Origin: JACVRW01 sp963850205
GTDB lineage: Bacteria > Actinomycetota > Thermoleophilia > Solirubrobacterales > Thermoleophilaceae
Assembly: GCA_963850205.1 (NCBI GenBank)
Contig: CAWKKJ010000012.1
Coordinates: 62,001 to 126,000, forward strand
Reading direction: 5' to 3'
Length of the DNA: 64,000 nucleotides
A model generated the notes under the pieces. The model was given only the letters and a program-made list of their open reading frames with translations. It ran no database searches and was not told the DNA's origin. Position 1 is the stretch's first letter, and every line of letters begins with the position of its first letter. Of this stretch, positions 52,278 to 60,214 are shown in pieces. Position numbers and translations under genes: made by a program.

Positions 52278-53204
52278 ATGTCTCGAATTGAGAAGCAGGT
52301 CAACCTCGTCGCAGTCGTCCTTCCCTTCGTGGCCACCATTGCGGCGATCGTGCTGCTGTGGAACAGCGTGGTCTCGGTCTCGGACCTCGTGATCCTCGCC
52401 GTCATGTACGTGCTCACGGGGATCGGGGTCACCGTCGGGTTCCACCGGCTGCTGACCCACCGCTCCTTCGTGGTGCCCAAGCCTCTCGAGTACACCTTCG
52501 CGGTGCTCGGTTCCATGGCCGTCCAGGGGCCGGTGATCGCCTGGGTGGGCGACCACCGAAAGCACCACGCTCACGCCGACGAGGAGGGCGACCCTCACAG
52601 CCCGCATGTGGGACACGGCGACGGCGTGACGGGCGTGCTGCGCGGCCTCTGGCACGCACACGTCGGCTGGCTGCTGATGAACCAGGGGCGGGCAGGCAAG
52701 CGCTACGCCAAGGACCTCTACGAGGATCGCGGCATGCGCAAGATCAACCTGTACTTCCCCCTCATCGCGGTCGCGGGGCTGTTGCTCCCGGCCCTGGCCG
52801 GCTGGCTTCTCACCGGGACACTCGCCGGGGCGCTCACGGGTCTGCTCTGGGGCGGCCTTGTCCGGGTCTTCATGGTCCACCACATCACCTGGAGCGTGAA
52901 CTCGGTCTGCCACTTCCTCGGCCAGCGGCGCTTCGAGACCGACGACGAGTCGCGCAACGTGTTCTGGCTTGCGCTGCCCTCCTTCGGCGAGTCCTGGCAC
53001 CACAACCACCACGCCTTCCCGCGCTCGGCCGAGCACGGCCTCAAGCGCTGGGAGCTCGATCCCTCGGCGCTCGTGATCCGCGGCCTGGAGCGGGTCGGCC
53101 TGGCCAGGAACGTGGTCCGGATCGCGCCCGAGCGCCAGCGCGAGCGCGAGCGTGGGGCGGCCGCGCCGCGGCGGGCGGCGACCGCCGACAGCGGCGTCTC
53201 CTGA
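52278..53204 (+). CDS. Acyl-CoA / fatty-acid delta-9-type desaturase
   Basis: 308 residues. The three His boxes of membrane desaturases are all present: HRLLTH near residue 56, HRKHHAHAD near 94, and HHNHHAF near 238, with a further HHITWSVNSVCHF. About four membrane helices are seen. It should insert a double bond in saturated acyl chains using O2 and a di-iron centre and thus change membrane fluidity. The C-terminal ~30 residues are Arg/Ala-rich and probably disordered. The PucR-type regulator upstream is divergent. Confidence 0.92.
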   Translation: MSRIEKQVNLVAVVLPFVATIAAIVLLWNSVVSVSDLVILAVMYVLTGIGVTVGFHRLLTHRSFVVPKPLEYTFAVLGSMAVQGPVIAWVGDHRKHHAHADEEGDPHSPHVGHGDGVTGVLRGLWHAHVGWLLMNQGRAGKRYAKDLYEDRGMRKINLYFPLIAVAGLLLPALAGWLLTGTLAGALTGLLWGGLVRVFMVHHITWSVNSVCHFLGQRRFETDDESRNVFWLALPSFGESWHHNHHAFPRSAEHGLKRWELDPSALVIRGLERVGLARNVVRIAPERQRERERGAAAPRRAATADSGVS

Positions 53205-53220
53205 GCGGAGCCGCGCTGCC

Positions 53221-53709
53221 TCAGCGAAGCAGCGCCGCTCGCTCCGGCTCGCTGAGTAAAGCCGACTCGTGCTCGGCCAGCGCCGCGTAGGCCGCGCTGG
53301 GCTTGAGGTAGGTCTCGATCCGCTCGACCCCCGCCGCGCGGAAGGTCCAGATCACCGCGCCGCGCTGGCGGACGGGTACCTCGCCGGAGCGGGACACGCC
53401 CCGCTCGTCGGTGAGGACCAGGACGCGTGGCCCCAGGTCGATGACCTCATCCACCTCCGTCACGTAGCTGCGAAAGCTGGACAGCCAGTCCCTCATGCCG
53501 TCGAGCAGCGCATCGCGCCCACGGTAGATGCCCTGCTCGCCCACGTCGCCGCGCACCAGCACGAACTCGAATTGGGGCGCCATGAGATGGTCGAAGGCGG
53601 CCTGGCCGGCCTCGATGAAGTCGGGCTCTTTGAGCGCCGCCACGAGATCGCGCCCGGCGCTGAACCCGTAGAAGGCCCGCACCAGGTTGGCCGCGTCTGC
53701 CGACACCAC
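53221..53709 (-). CDS. SnoaL-like / NTF2-fold protein
   Basis: 162 residues. The sequence pattern (LVRAFYGFSAGRDLVAALKE, YRGRDALLDGMRDWLSSFRS, YVTEVDEVIDLGPRVLVLTD, GAVIWTFRAAGVERIETYLK) is that of SnoaL-like NTF2-fold proteins with their cone-shaped pocket. No catalytic residue can be assigned. It follows the metallophosphoesterase gene on the same strand after 12 bases. Confidence 0.78.
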   Translation of the reverse strand: MVSADAANLVRAFYGFSAGRDLVAALKEPDFIEAGQAAFDHLMAPQFEFVLVRGDVGEQGIYRGRDALLDGMRDWLSSFRSYVTEVDEVIDLGPRVLVLTDERGVSRSGEVPVRQRGAVIWTFRAAGVERIETYLKPSAAYAALAEHESALLSEPERAALLR

Positions 53710-53721
53710 GCCAGTATCGCC

Positions 53722-54750
53722 TCAGTGCAGCGCCGAGGCGTCCAGGTGGTCGAGCAGCCCCACCGGCCGAGGCGCCCGGCCTCGGTCCAGCAGCACCGCC
53801 CCGCCGGGCCAGTACGGGTGCGGCGGTGAGGCCCGGTGCACCAGCAGCGGCTCGTAGACCCAGGAGCCGGTGTTCGCGATTCGCGGGCGTCCCTCGGGGC
53901 CGCGCCATTCCAGCGGGTCGTCGGCGGGCAGCGGCCCGCAGCGGTGCACGTGGCCGAACACGACCCAGTCGGCCTCGACCCCGAGCCGGTGCACCACCCG
54001 CGCCAGGGCCGGGATGCTGGCCCTGCGCATCTGGGTTCCCAGGACCCTCGCCGTGAGCGGCGCGATCCGGCGTGACAGCAGCCGTGACGGGATGGCGGGC
54101 ATGGTGGCCGCACGCAACACCTCCGCCAGATCGTCGACGAGTGCGGCGAGCGGGCGCGGGAGCCAGCGGGCCAGCAGCCCCTCGAGGCGGGTGATGGACG
54201 GGCCGCCGGCCCGCTCGTAGCTCACCGGGTCCGCGCCGTCGGCGGGGAGGCGCCCCAGCAGCCCGCGCGCCACCCCGTACGCGGACTCGGGGAGCAGGTG
54301 ACGGTCCAGGTAGTGGCCGTGGGTGGCCCACACCGCGTCGTCCAGCCAGACGCCGGGGTATCTCGCCTCGACGCGGGCCGGCCCCAGCCAGGAGCTCACC
54401 GCGTCGAGGGCCGGAGTCGCGTCGAGGGGCACCGTGGCGTCCACCGCCGGCGGAACACCCCGGGCGCGCAGCCAGGGCTGGATCAGCTCGGCGTCGTGGT
54501 TGCCCGGCACGATCACCACCTCCCGCTCGCGGCCGAGGCCCGCGCCCAGGCGGCGCAGTACCGGCTGCGCCTCGGCCAGCGCGTCCCGCGGGCGCCGCTC
54601 CAGCAGCTCCACCACGTCGCCGAGCAGCACCACGCGCTCGACCCCGTCGAGCGCCTCCAGCAGCGCGTCCAGCGCCTCCGGGCGCCGAAGGACGTCGCGG
54701 TCGAGGCGCCCGCCGAGGTGCAGATCGGAGATCACGAGAGTCCGGCCCAC
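53722..54750 (-). CDS. Metallophosphoesterase (calcineurin-like)
   Basis: 342 residues. The dimetal phosphoesterase motifs occur in order: ISDLHLGG (residues 7-14), LLGDVVELLE (43-52), VPGNHDAEL (~82-90), ATHGHYLDRHL (~143) and VFGHVHRCGP (~262), followed by NTGSWV. The insert between the fourth and fifth motifs (~95 residues) is longer than in LpxH. It should hydrolyse a phosphomonoester or diester; the substrate is not known. It lies 14 bases after the HAD gene end on the minus strand. Confidence 0.88.
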   Translation of the reverse strand: MGRTLVISDLHLGGRLDRDVLRRPEALDALLEALDGVERVVLLGDVVELLERRPRDALAEAQPVLRRLGAGLGREREVVIVPGNHDAELIQPWLRARGVPPAVDATVPLDATPALDAVSSWLGPARVEARYPGVWLDDAVWATHGHYLDRHLLPESAYGVARGLLGRLPADGADPVSYERAGGPSITRLEGLLARWLPRPLAALVDDLAEVLRAATMPAIPSRLLSRRIAPLTARVLGTQMRRASIPALARVVHRLGVEADWVVFGHVHRCGPLPADDPLEWRGPEGRPRIANTGSWVYEPLLVHRASPPHPYWPGGAVLLDRGRAPRPVGLLDHLDASALH

Positions 54751-54764
54751 AGCGGGTTTGGCTT

Positions 54765-55434
54765 CTAGGCCGATTCGAGCGCGCCGGCCAAGCCGCCCAG
54801 CTCCGCCACCACGATGTCCGGCTCCGGCCCGAGCGGATCGAAGGCCGCCACGCCGCGGTCCACCCAGGCCGTGCGCATGCCCGCCGTGGCAGCGCCGACC
54901 ACGTCGAAGGGGTTGGCCGACACCAGCCAGGTGGCGCCAACCTCACGGCCGGCTCGGGCGGCCGCGTGCCGGTAGACGCGGGGAGAGGGCTTGAAGGTGC
55001 CCACCTCGTCGACGCTGATCAGGTCGGCGAAGCAGTCGGCGATCCCTGCGCCGCGTCACCACCCGCTCGATCATCGCCCGGGTGCCGTTCGAGAACACCG
55101 CCAGGAAGTGGCCCGCATCGCGCAGCCGCTCGAGGCCGGGTCGTGTGTCGGGGAAGGCCTCCAGCTCGTCGTAGGCGGCCACCAGCTCCCGCCGCTCCGC
55201 GGGGTCCACCGCCTCGCCGCTCGTGGCCAGGGCATGCTCGAGCGCCCTCTCGGTGACCCAGCCGAAATCGTGGTAGTGCTCCATCGCCGTGAGCAGCGCG
55301 GCGTAGCGCAGCTGGGTCTCACGCCAGCGCCGCGCGACGGCCTCCGGGTCGGCCACGCGGCCGTCGAGGGTCCGCTGGACTCCGAGGGGGTCGACGAGCG
55401 TGCCGTACATGTCGAAGGTGAGCGTCTCGGGCAT
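54765..55434 (-). pseudogene. Type II haloacid dehalogenase-like HAD hydrolase, apparent +1 frameshift near 55050
   Basis: ATG at 55434 starts MPETLTFDMYGTLVDPLGVQ, with the nucleophile region TFDMYGTLVD. LAVFSNGTRAMIERVV is motif II. Soon after, at ~55050, the frame is lost. Skipping one base restores AGIADCFADLISVDEVGTFK with the motif III Lys, then PSPRVYRHAA, WLVSANPFDVVGAATAGMRT and a stop at 54765. Together ~222 residues, the size of 2-haloacid dehalogenases. The longer upstream frame reading through the tandem repeats is not part of it. Real gene decay and a sequencing indel are both possible. Confidence 0.82.
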
Positions 55435-55456
55435 CGCGGGCGCATCCTCGCAAAAG

Positions 55457-55624
55457 CCGCAAGCAGCCGGCTCGGCCGGCTGCGCGCGGATGGTCGTCTC
55501 CTCGCAAGCAGCCGGCTCGGCCGGCTGCGCGCGGATGATCGTCTCCTCGCAAGCAGCCGGCTCGGCCGGCTGCGCGCGGATGGTCGTCTCCTCGCAAGCA
55601 GCCGGCTCGGCCGGTTGCGCGCGC
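55457..55624. repeat. Tandem array: four copies of a 45-base unit carrying the palindromic element
   Basis: Units start at 55459, 55504, 55549 and 55594. Each has a 31-base palindromic core (stem GCAGCCGGC / GCCGGCTGC) and, between copies, an almost identical 14-base linker (ATGGTCGTCTCCTC, with one A change). The last copy has one C-to-T change in the right arm and diverges at its end. The array fills most of the 213 bases between the divergent HAD (-) and Na+/H+ antiporter (+) genes. The same core stands alone at 9405-9437. The 45-base period is 15 codons, so open frames cross it in both directions, but it is intergenic by context. Confidence 0.85.
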
Positions 55625-55647
55625 ACTGGTTTCCATGCCCGTAAGTA

Positions 55648-57249
55648 GTGTCAACCGCCGTGGAGAGCAGCGACCTGGAGCTGATCCTCCTGGGAGTGAT
55701 CGTGGGGGCCACCGCGCTGCTGCTGCTTGCCGATCGGGTGCAGACGCCCTACCCGATCCTGCTGGTGATCGGCGGCCTCGCGCTCGGGTTGGTACCGGGG
55801 CTGCCGGAGCTGACGCTCGAGCCCGACATGGTCTTCCTCGTCTTTCTCCCTCCGCTGCTCTACGCGGCGGCCTACCAGTCGTCGCTGCGCGAGCTGAAGG
55901 GGAACCTGAGGCCGATCTCGCTGCTGGCCGTTGGCCTGGTGCTGGCCACGACCTGCGCCGTGGCCGTGGTCGCCCACGAGGTCATCGGGCTCGGTTGGGC
56001 CGGCGCCTTCGTGCTCGGGGCCATCGTCTCACCCACGGACCCGATCGCAGCCACGGCGATCGCCTCCAGGCTGGGCGCTCCCCGGCGCATCGTGGTGATC
56101 GTCGAGGGCGAGAGCCTGATCAACGACGGCACCGCGCTGGTGGCCTACCGCTTCGCGGTGGCCGCCGTCACCGCGGGCACGTTCTCGCTGTTCGACGCCG
56201 GCTTCGAGTTCGTGTACTCGATCGCCGGCGGGGCGGCGGTGGGGCTCGCGATCGGGTGGCTGGGAGCACAGATCCGTAGGCGCACCGCGGACCCGCTCAC
56301 CGAGATCGCGCTGTCCCTGGCCACCGCCTACTTCGCCTACCTGCCGGCCGAGCTTCTCCACGTGTCCGGCGTGATCGCGGCCGTCACTGCGGGCGTTTAC
56401 CTCGGCTGGCGCGCGCCCGAGCTCACCGAGCCGTCCACCCGGCTGCAGGCGGCGGGGTTCTGGGAGACGCTTCTGTTCCTGATCAACGTGGCGCTGTTCG
56501 TCCTGATCGGGCTCCAGCTGCCGACCATCGTCGATGCCCTCGAGGGCGACCCTGCGGGCACGCTCGTGCTGTGGGCGATCCTTGTCAGCGCCGTGGTGAT
56601 GATCACCCGGATCGCCTTCGTGTTTGCCGGCGCGTGGCTTCCTCGCCGGCTTTCGGTCCGGATTCGCACCCGCGACCCGATGCCGACCTGGCAGCGCAAC
56701 TTCCTCACCTCGTGGATCGGCATGCGCGGCGCGGTCACCCTCGCCGCGGCGCTCGCGCTTCCGCTGGAGACCGAAACCGGCGCCCCCTTCCCCGACCGCG
56801 ACCTGATCGTGTTCCTCGCCTTCTCGGTGGTGGTGGCCACGCTGCTCGCGCAGGGGCTCACCCTGCCGGCCATCATCGGGAAGTTCGGCCTGCGCGACAG
56901 CGAGGCCGGAGACTGGCGCGACGCCGAGGCCCGGCTGCGCGCCGCCGAGGCCGCCCTGCAGCGGATCGACGAGCTGGCCACAGAGGACTGGGTCCGCGAG
57001 GACACGGCCGAGCGGATGCGCGGGCTGTACGGCTACCGGCGCTCGCGCTTCGCGGCACAGGCGGGCTACGAGGAGGGCGACGACGACTACGAGGTCCGCA
57101 GCGAGGCGTTCATGCGCCTGCGCCGGGAGCTGATCGAGGCCGAACGGTCCGCCGTCCTCGACCTGCGCAGGAAGGGCGTGATCAACGACGAGGTCATGCG
57201 CGGGATCGAGCGCGACCTCGATCTCGAGGCCGCGCGACTCGATACGTAG
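55648..57249 (+). CDS. Na+/H+ antiporter (CPA1 / NhaP type) with C-terminal cytoplasmic tail
   Basis: 533 residues from GTG at 55648 (GTG at 55660 possible). About 12 membrane segments run to residue ~410. The CPA1 motifs are VFLVFLPPLLYAAAYQSSLR, AIVSPTDPIAATAIASRLGA and VIVEGESLINDGTALVAYRF, with WIGMRGAVTLAAALALP late, as in bacterial NhaP/Nhe. The ~120-residue cytoplasmic tail is helical and acidic/Arg-rich (RAAEAALQRIDELATEDWVR). It exports Na+ (or K+) against protons. It is followed almost directly by a UBP-type zinc-finger gene. Confidence 0.93.
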   Translation: MSTAVESSDLELILLGVIVGATALLLLADRVQTPYPILLVIGGLALGLVPGLPELTLEPDMVFLVFLPPLLYAAAYQSSLRELKGNLRPISLLAVGLVLATTCAVAVVAHEVIGLGWAGAFVLGAIVSPTDPIAATAIASRLGAPRRIVVIVEGESLINDGTALVAYRFAVAAVTAGTFSLFDAGFEFVYSIAGGAAVGLAIGWLGAQIRRRTADPLTEIALSLATAYFAYLPAELLHVSGVIAAVTAGVYLGWRAPELTEPSTRLQAAGFWETLLFLINVALFVLIGLQLPTIVDALEGDPAGTLVLWAILVSAVVMITRIAFVFAGAWLPRRLSVRIRTRDPMPTWQRNFLTSWIGMRGAVTLAAALALPLETETGAPFPDRDLIVFLAFSVVVATLLAQGLTLPAIIGKFGLRDSEAGDWRDAEARLRAAEAALQRIDELATEDWVREDTAERMRGLYGYRRSRFAAQAGYEEGDDDYEVRSEAFMRLRRELIEAERSAVLDLRRKGVINDEVMRGIERDLDLEAARLDT

Positions 57250-57251
57250 TC

Positions 57252-57521
57252 TTGAACGCGGTGGCCGCCGCGGAGTGCACGCACACGGACCAGATCAGGC
57301 GGGTGACGCCGTCGGGCTCGGGCTGCCTGGAGTGCCTGAAGACCGGCGACAGCTGGGTCCACCTGCGCGAGTGCCTGTCCTGCGGCGCGGTCCTGTGCTG
57401 CGACACCTCCCGCAACCGCCACGCCTCCAAGCACGCCGCCGAGGACGAGCATCCGATCGTCCAGTCGTTCGAGCCGGGCGAGCGCTGGCGCTGGTGCTAC
57501 GTCGATCAGGTCTACCTGTGA
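57252..57521 (+). CDS. UBP-type zinc finger protein
   Basis: 89 residues from TTG at 57252; GTG at 57261 would shorten it by three. The Cys/His pattern CTHTDQI, GCLECLKTG, LRECLSCGAVLCCD, NRHASKHAAEDEHPIV and WRWCYVDQVY matches the ZnF-UBP fold, which in eukaryotes binds the ubiquitin C-terminus. All expected ligands (Cys x6 or more, His x3) are present. It starts 2 bases after the antiporter stop and 10 bases before the MFS gene. In actinobacteria such fingers often lie next to, or fused with, cation antiporters; the role is not known. Confidence 0.85.
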   Translation: MNAVAAAECTHTDQIRRVTPSGSGCLECLKTGDSWVHLRECLSCGAVLCCDTSRNRHASKHAAEDEHPIVQSFEPGERWRWCYVDQVYL

Positions 57522-57531
57522 GCCGTCGCCG

Positions 57532-59085
57532 GTGAACGGGTCGGACGGGATCCGCTTCGACTCAGCCAAGGGGCGCTGGGTCCTCGCGGTCACTGTGCTC
57601 GGCTCGGGCGTGGCCTTCCTCGAGGCCACGGTGGTCAACGTCGCGCTGCCGGAGATCGGCCGCGACCTCGACGCCGACACCGCCGGCCTGCAGTGGGTGC
57701 TCAACGGCTACCTGCTCACGCTGGCCTCGCTCATCCTGCTAGGAGGCTCGCTCGGCGACCGCCTCGGGCGGCGCCGGATCTTCAACCTCGGCGTGGTCTG
57801 GTTCACCGCCGCCTCGGTGCTGTGCGCGGTGGCGCCCAACGTCGAGACGCTGATCGCCGCCCGCGTGCTCCAAGGGGTGGGCGGCGCCCTGCTGACCCCC
57901 GGCAGCCTGGCGATCATCGAGGCCACGTTCCACAAGGACGACCGCGCGCGGGCGATCGGCGCCTGGTCTGGCCTCGGCGGGGTGGCCGCCGCCGTCGGCC
58001 CGCTGCTGGGCGGCTACCTGGTCGACTCGGTCTCCTGGCGCGCGATCTTCCTGCTGAACATCCCGCTGGGGGCATTCGTGGTGGTGATGGCCAACCGCCA
58101 TGTTCCCGAGACCAAGGACCCGGGCGCCACCGGCCGGCTTGACTACGCCGGCGCCACCCTCGTCGCGGTCGGCCTGGCCGCGACCACCTTCGCGCTGATT
58201 CAGGCGCCCGAGGCCTCAAGCGGGATGCTGGTGCCCATCGCCGCGGTGCTGGGGGTGGCGGCTCTTGCCGCCTTCCTCTGGGTCGAGCACAGAAGCTCCA
58301 ACCCGATGATGCCGCTCGAGGTCTTCGCCTCCAAGCAGTTCACCGCCGCGAACCTCGTGACCTTCGCGGTCTACGGCGCGCTGGCCGGCGTCTTCTTCCT
58401 GCTCGTGGCCTTCCTGCAGATCTCGCTCGGCTACTCGGCGATCGCGGCCGGGGCAGCCTCCCTGCCCGTCACGCTCCTGATGCTGCTGTTCTCCGCCCGC
58501 GCCGGTGCGCTCGCCCAGCGGATCGGAGCGCGGATCCCACTCACCCTGGGGCCGCTGATCATCGCGGCCGGCATGCTGCTGATGACGACGATCTCACCCG
58601 GCGACTCGTACGTCACGGGCATCCTGCCGGCAGTGCTGGTCTACGGCGTGGGACTGACGCTCGTGGTCGCTCCGGTCACCGCCACCGTTCTTGCCGCGGC
58701 CGACGCGAACCACGCCGGCGTGGCCTCGGGCGTCAACAACGCGGTCGCCCGCGTCGCCGGCCTCGTCGCCGTGGCGGTGCTGCCGCTCATCGCCGGCATC
58801 ACGGGGGAGGCCTTCTACGACCCCCAGGCGATGACCGACGGCTTCCGGACCGCGATGGTCGTGACGGCGGCTGTCGCCGCGCTGGGCGGCGTGATCGCCT
58901 GGTTCACCATCAGCGCGGATGTGCTCGACGCCGAGCCCTCGTCCGACAACGCGGGCACCCCGGCCCGAGCGGCCACCGACCGCAGCTGCGCGGTGGCCGG
59001 CACCTCGCTGCGCCCGGCCCGCGAGGCCGACTGCCGGCCGGCCACGGTGGCGGTGTCGAGGGCGGAGGCGAGGGCCGAGGCGTAG
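57532..59085 (+). CDS. MFS transporter, DHA2 (EmrB/QacA) drug-efflux type
   Basis: 517 residues with a GTG start. Fourteen hydrophobic segments are consistent with the DHA2 family. LEATVVNVALPEIGRDL near residue 30 and QWVLNGYLLTLASLILLGGS with LGDRLGRRRIF (motif A) are characteristic, and so is VLQGVGGALLTPGSLAII. The C-terminal ~45 residues are polar (ARAATDRSCAVAGTSLRPAR). It pumps hydrophobic or cationic compounds out of the cell with protons. No TetR-type regulator is adjacent, so the inducer is unknown. Confidence 0.92.
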   Translation: MNGSDGIRFDSAKGRWVLAVTVLGSGVAFLEATVVNVALPEIGRDLDADTAGLQWVLNGYLLTLASLILLGGSLGDRLGRRRIFNLGVVWFTAASVLCAVAPNVETLIAARVLQGVGGALLTPGSLAIIEATFHKDDRARAIGAWSGLGGVAAAVGPLLGGYLVDSVSWRAIFLLNIPLGAFVVVMANRHVPETKDPGATGRLDYAGATLVAVGLAATTFALIQAPEASSGMLVPIAAVLGVAALAAFLWVEHRSSNPMMPLEVFASKQFTAANLVTFAVYGALAGVFFLLVAFLQISLGYSAIAAGAASLPVTLLMLLFSARAGALAQRIGARIPLTLGPLIIAAGMLLMTTISPGDSYVTGILPAVLVYGVGLTLVVAPVTATVLAAADANHAGVASGVNNAVARVAGLVAVAVLPLIAGITGEAFYDPQAMTDGFRTAMVVTAAVAALGGVIAWFTISADVLDAEPSSDNAGTPARAATDRSCAVAGTSLRPAREADCRPATVAVSRAEARAEA

Positions 59086-59100
59086 CGCCGCTTCGGGCGC
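59085..59100. terminator. Hairpin at end of MFS gene
   Basis: GCGCC-GCTTCG-GGCGC begins in the stop codon of the MFS gene. The stem is short but GC-only. It may separate the antiporter-MFS run from the sugar ABC operon. Confidence 0.35.
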
Positions 59101-59122
59101 TGCGCCGGCCTGCTCCGCCTGA

Positions 59123-59133
59123 CGGTTTAACCG
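59123..59133. promoter_or_regulatory. Operator-like palindrome upstream of sugar ABC operon
   Basis: CGGTT-T-AACCG is a perfect palindrome with an AT-rich centre, 49 bases before the permease start, in the only larger space before the operon. This size and layout suit a LacI/GntR-type regulator. No such regulator gene is in the window. Confidence 0.35.
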
Positions 59134-59181
59134 CCGTGGCGCTCGGGAACAGAGCTTCCCGGCGAGGCGGAGGAGGCCAGG

Positions 59182-60210
59182 TTGAGTACTGCGACAACGA
59201 GCGCCGGGCGGCGCGGAGGCGCCGGCACCGGAGGTGGCGTCAACGCCGCGCTTCGGATCATCTCCGTCGGGCCGGCGCTGATCCTGATCCTGCTCGTTGT
59301 GATCATGACGCTGGCGTCGCCGTTCTTCCTCACCGGCGACAACCTCTCGAACGTGCTGGTACAGGTGGCGCCGTTGGCCTGCCTCGCGATTGGGCAGCTG
59401 TTCGTGATTCTGGTGGGAGGAATCGACCTCTCGGTGGGCTCGGTGCTCGCGCTCTGCACCGTGACCGGGGCGCTGGCCTTCGGCTGGAGCGACTTCGGCG
59501 GCGGCATTCCCACCGTGGCGATGATCCTCGTCACCGGCGTGGCCGTCGGCCTCCTGAACGGGATCATGCTCGTGAAGGGGCGGATGCCGCACGCCTTCAT
59601 CCCCACGCTCGCGACGCTGAACGCCGCGCGCGGGCTGGCCCTGCTGCTCTCCGACGGCGCCCCGATGCCGGGGATGCCCTCGATCGTGACCACGATAGGC
59701 GCCGACGACATCGGGCCGGTGCCGGTGGCGGTGGTGCTGGTGGCCGGCTTCGGCCTTCTGGCCTGGGTGCTCGCCACCCGCATGCAGTGGGGTCGCTGGA
59801 TCTACCTCGTGGGGGCCGACAAGGAGGCCGCGCGCCGGCTGGGCATCCCTGTCGACCGGGTGATCATCTCTTGCTTCGTCATCAGCGGCCTGGGGGCCGC
59901 GCTCGCCGGCCTGATCGTGGCCGGCCGCACCGACGCCGGCTATCCGAGCGCCGGGCAGCTCGAGGAGCTGGCCGCGATCTCGGCGGTGATCATCGGCGGC
60001 GCCAGCTTCTTCGGCGGCCGGGGCACGGTGGGCGGCGCGCTGGTGGGCGTGCTGGTGTTCGGGGTGATCAACAACGGGCTCAACCTGCTCAACGTCAGCG
60101 TCTACGTGCAGCTCATCGTGATCGGGGTCATCATCGTGGTCGCCGTCGAGCTCGACGTGATCCGGCGCCGGATCGAGGAGCGCTTCCGAACGCTCCAGGC
60201 GGAGGCCTGA
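59182..60210 (+). CDS. Sugar ABC transporter permease (RbsC/XylH type)
   Basis: 342 residues with a TTG start (LSTATTSAGRR). Eight to ten membrane helices are visible. Family motifs include QLFVILVGGIDLSVGSVLAL (near residue 75), NGIMLVKGRMPHAFIPTLAT, and near the end LAAISAVIIGGASFFGGRGT followed by VGGALVGVLVFGVINNGLNL, all typical of BPD_transp_2 permeases for ribose, xylose or similar. It forms the membrane channel with the ATPase and lipoprotein encoded downstream (4-base gap, then a 1-base overlap). Confidence 0.92.
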   Translation: MSTATTSAGRRGGAGTGGGVNAALRIISVGPALILILLVVIMTLASPFFLTGDNLSNVLVQVAPLACLAIGQLFVILVGGIDLSVGSVLALCTVTGALAFGWSDFGGGIPTVAMILVTGVAVGLLNGIMLVKGRMPHAFIPTLATLNAARGLALLLSDGAPMPGMPSIVTTIGADDIGPVPVAVVLVAGFGLLAWVLATRMQWGRWIYLVGADKEAARRLGIPVDRVIISCFVISGLGAALAGLIVAGRTDAGYPSAGQLEELAAISAVIIGGASFFGGRGTVGGALVGVLVFGVINNGLNLLNVSVYVQLIVIGVIIVVAVELDVIRRRIEERFRTLQAEA

Positions 60211-60214
60211 CGCG

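Noticed and set aside
55457..55624. Possible CRISPR array
   Set aside because: The spacers are only 14 bases and nearly identical to each other, the repeat is a palindrome found singly elsewhere, and no cas gene is present.
55435..55626. Repeated-peptide N-terminus (RAQPAEPAACEETTI units) in frame with the HAD gene
   Set aside because: It is just the translation of the 45-base tandem repeat, whose period is a multiple of three; the HAD family starts at ATG 55434.
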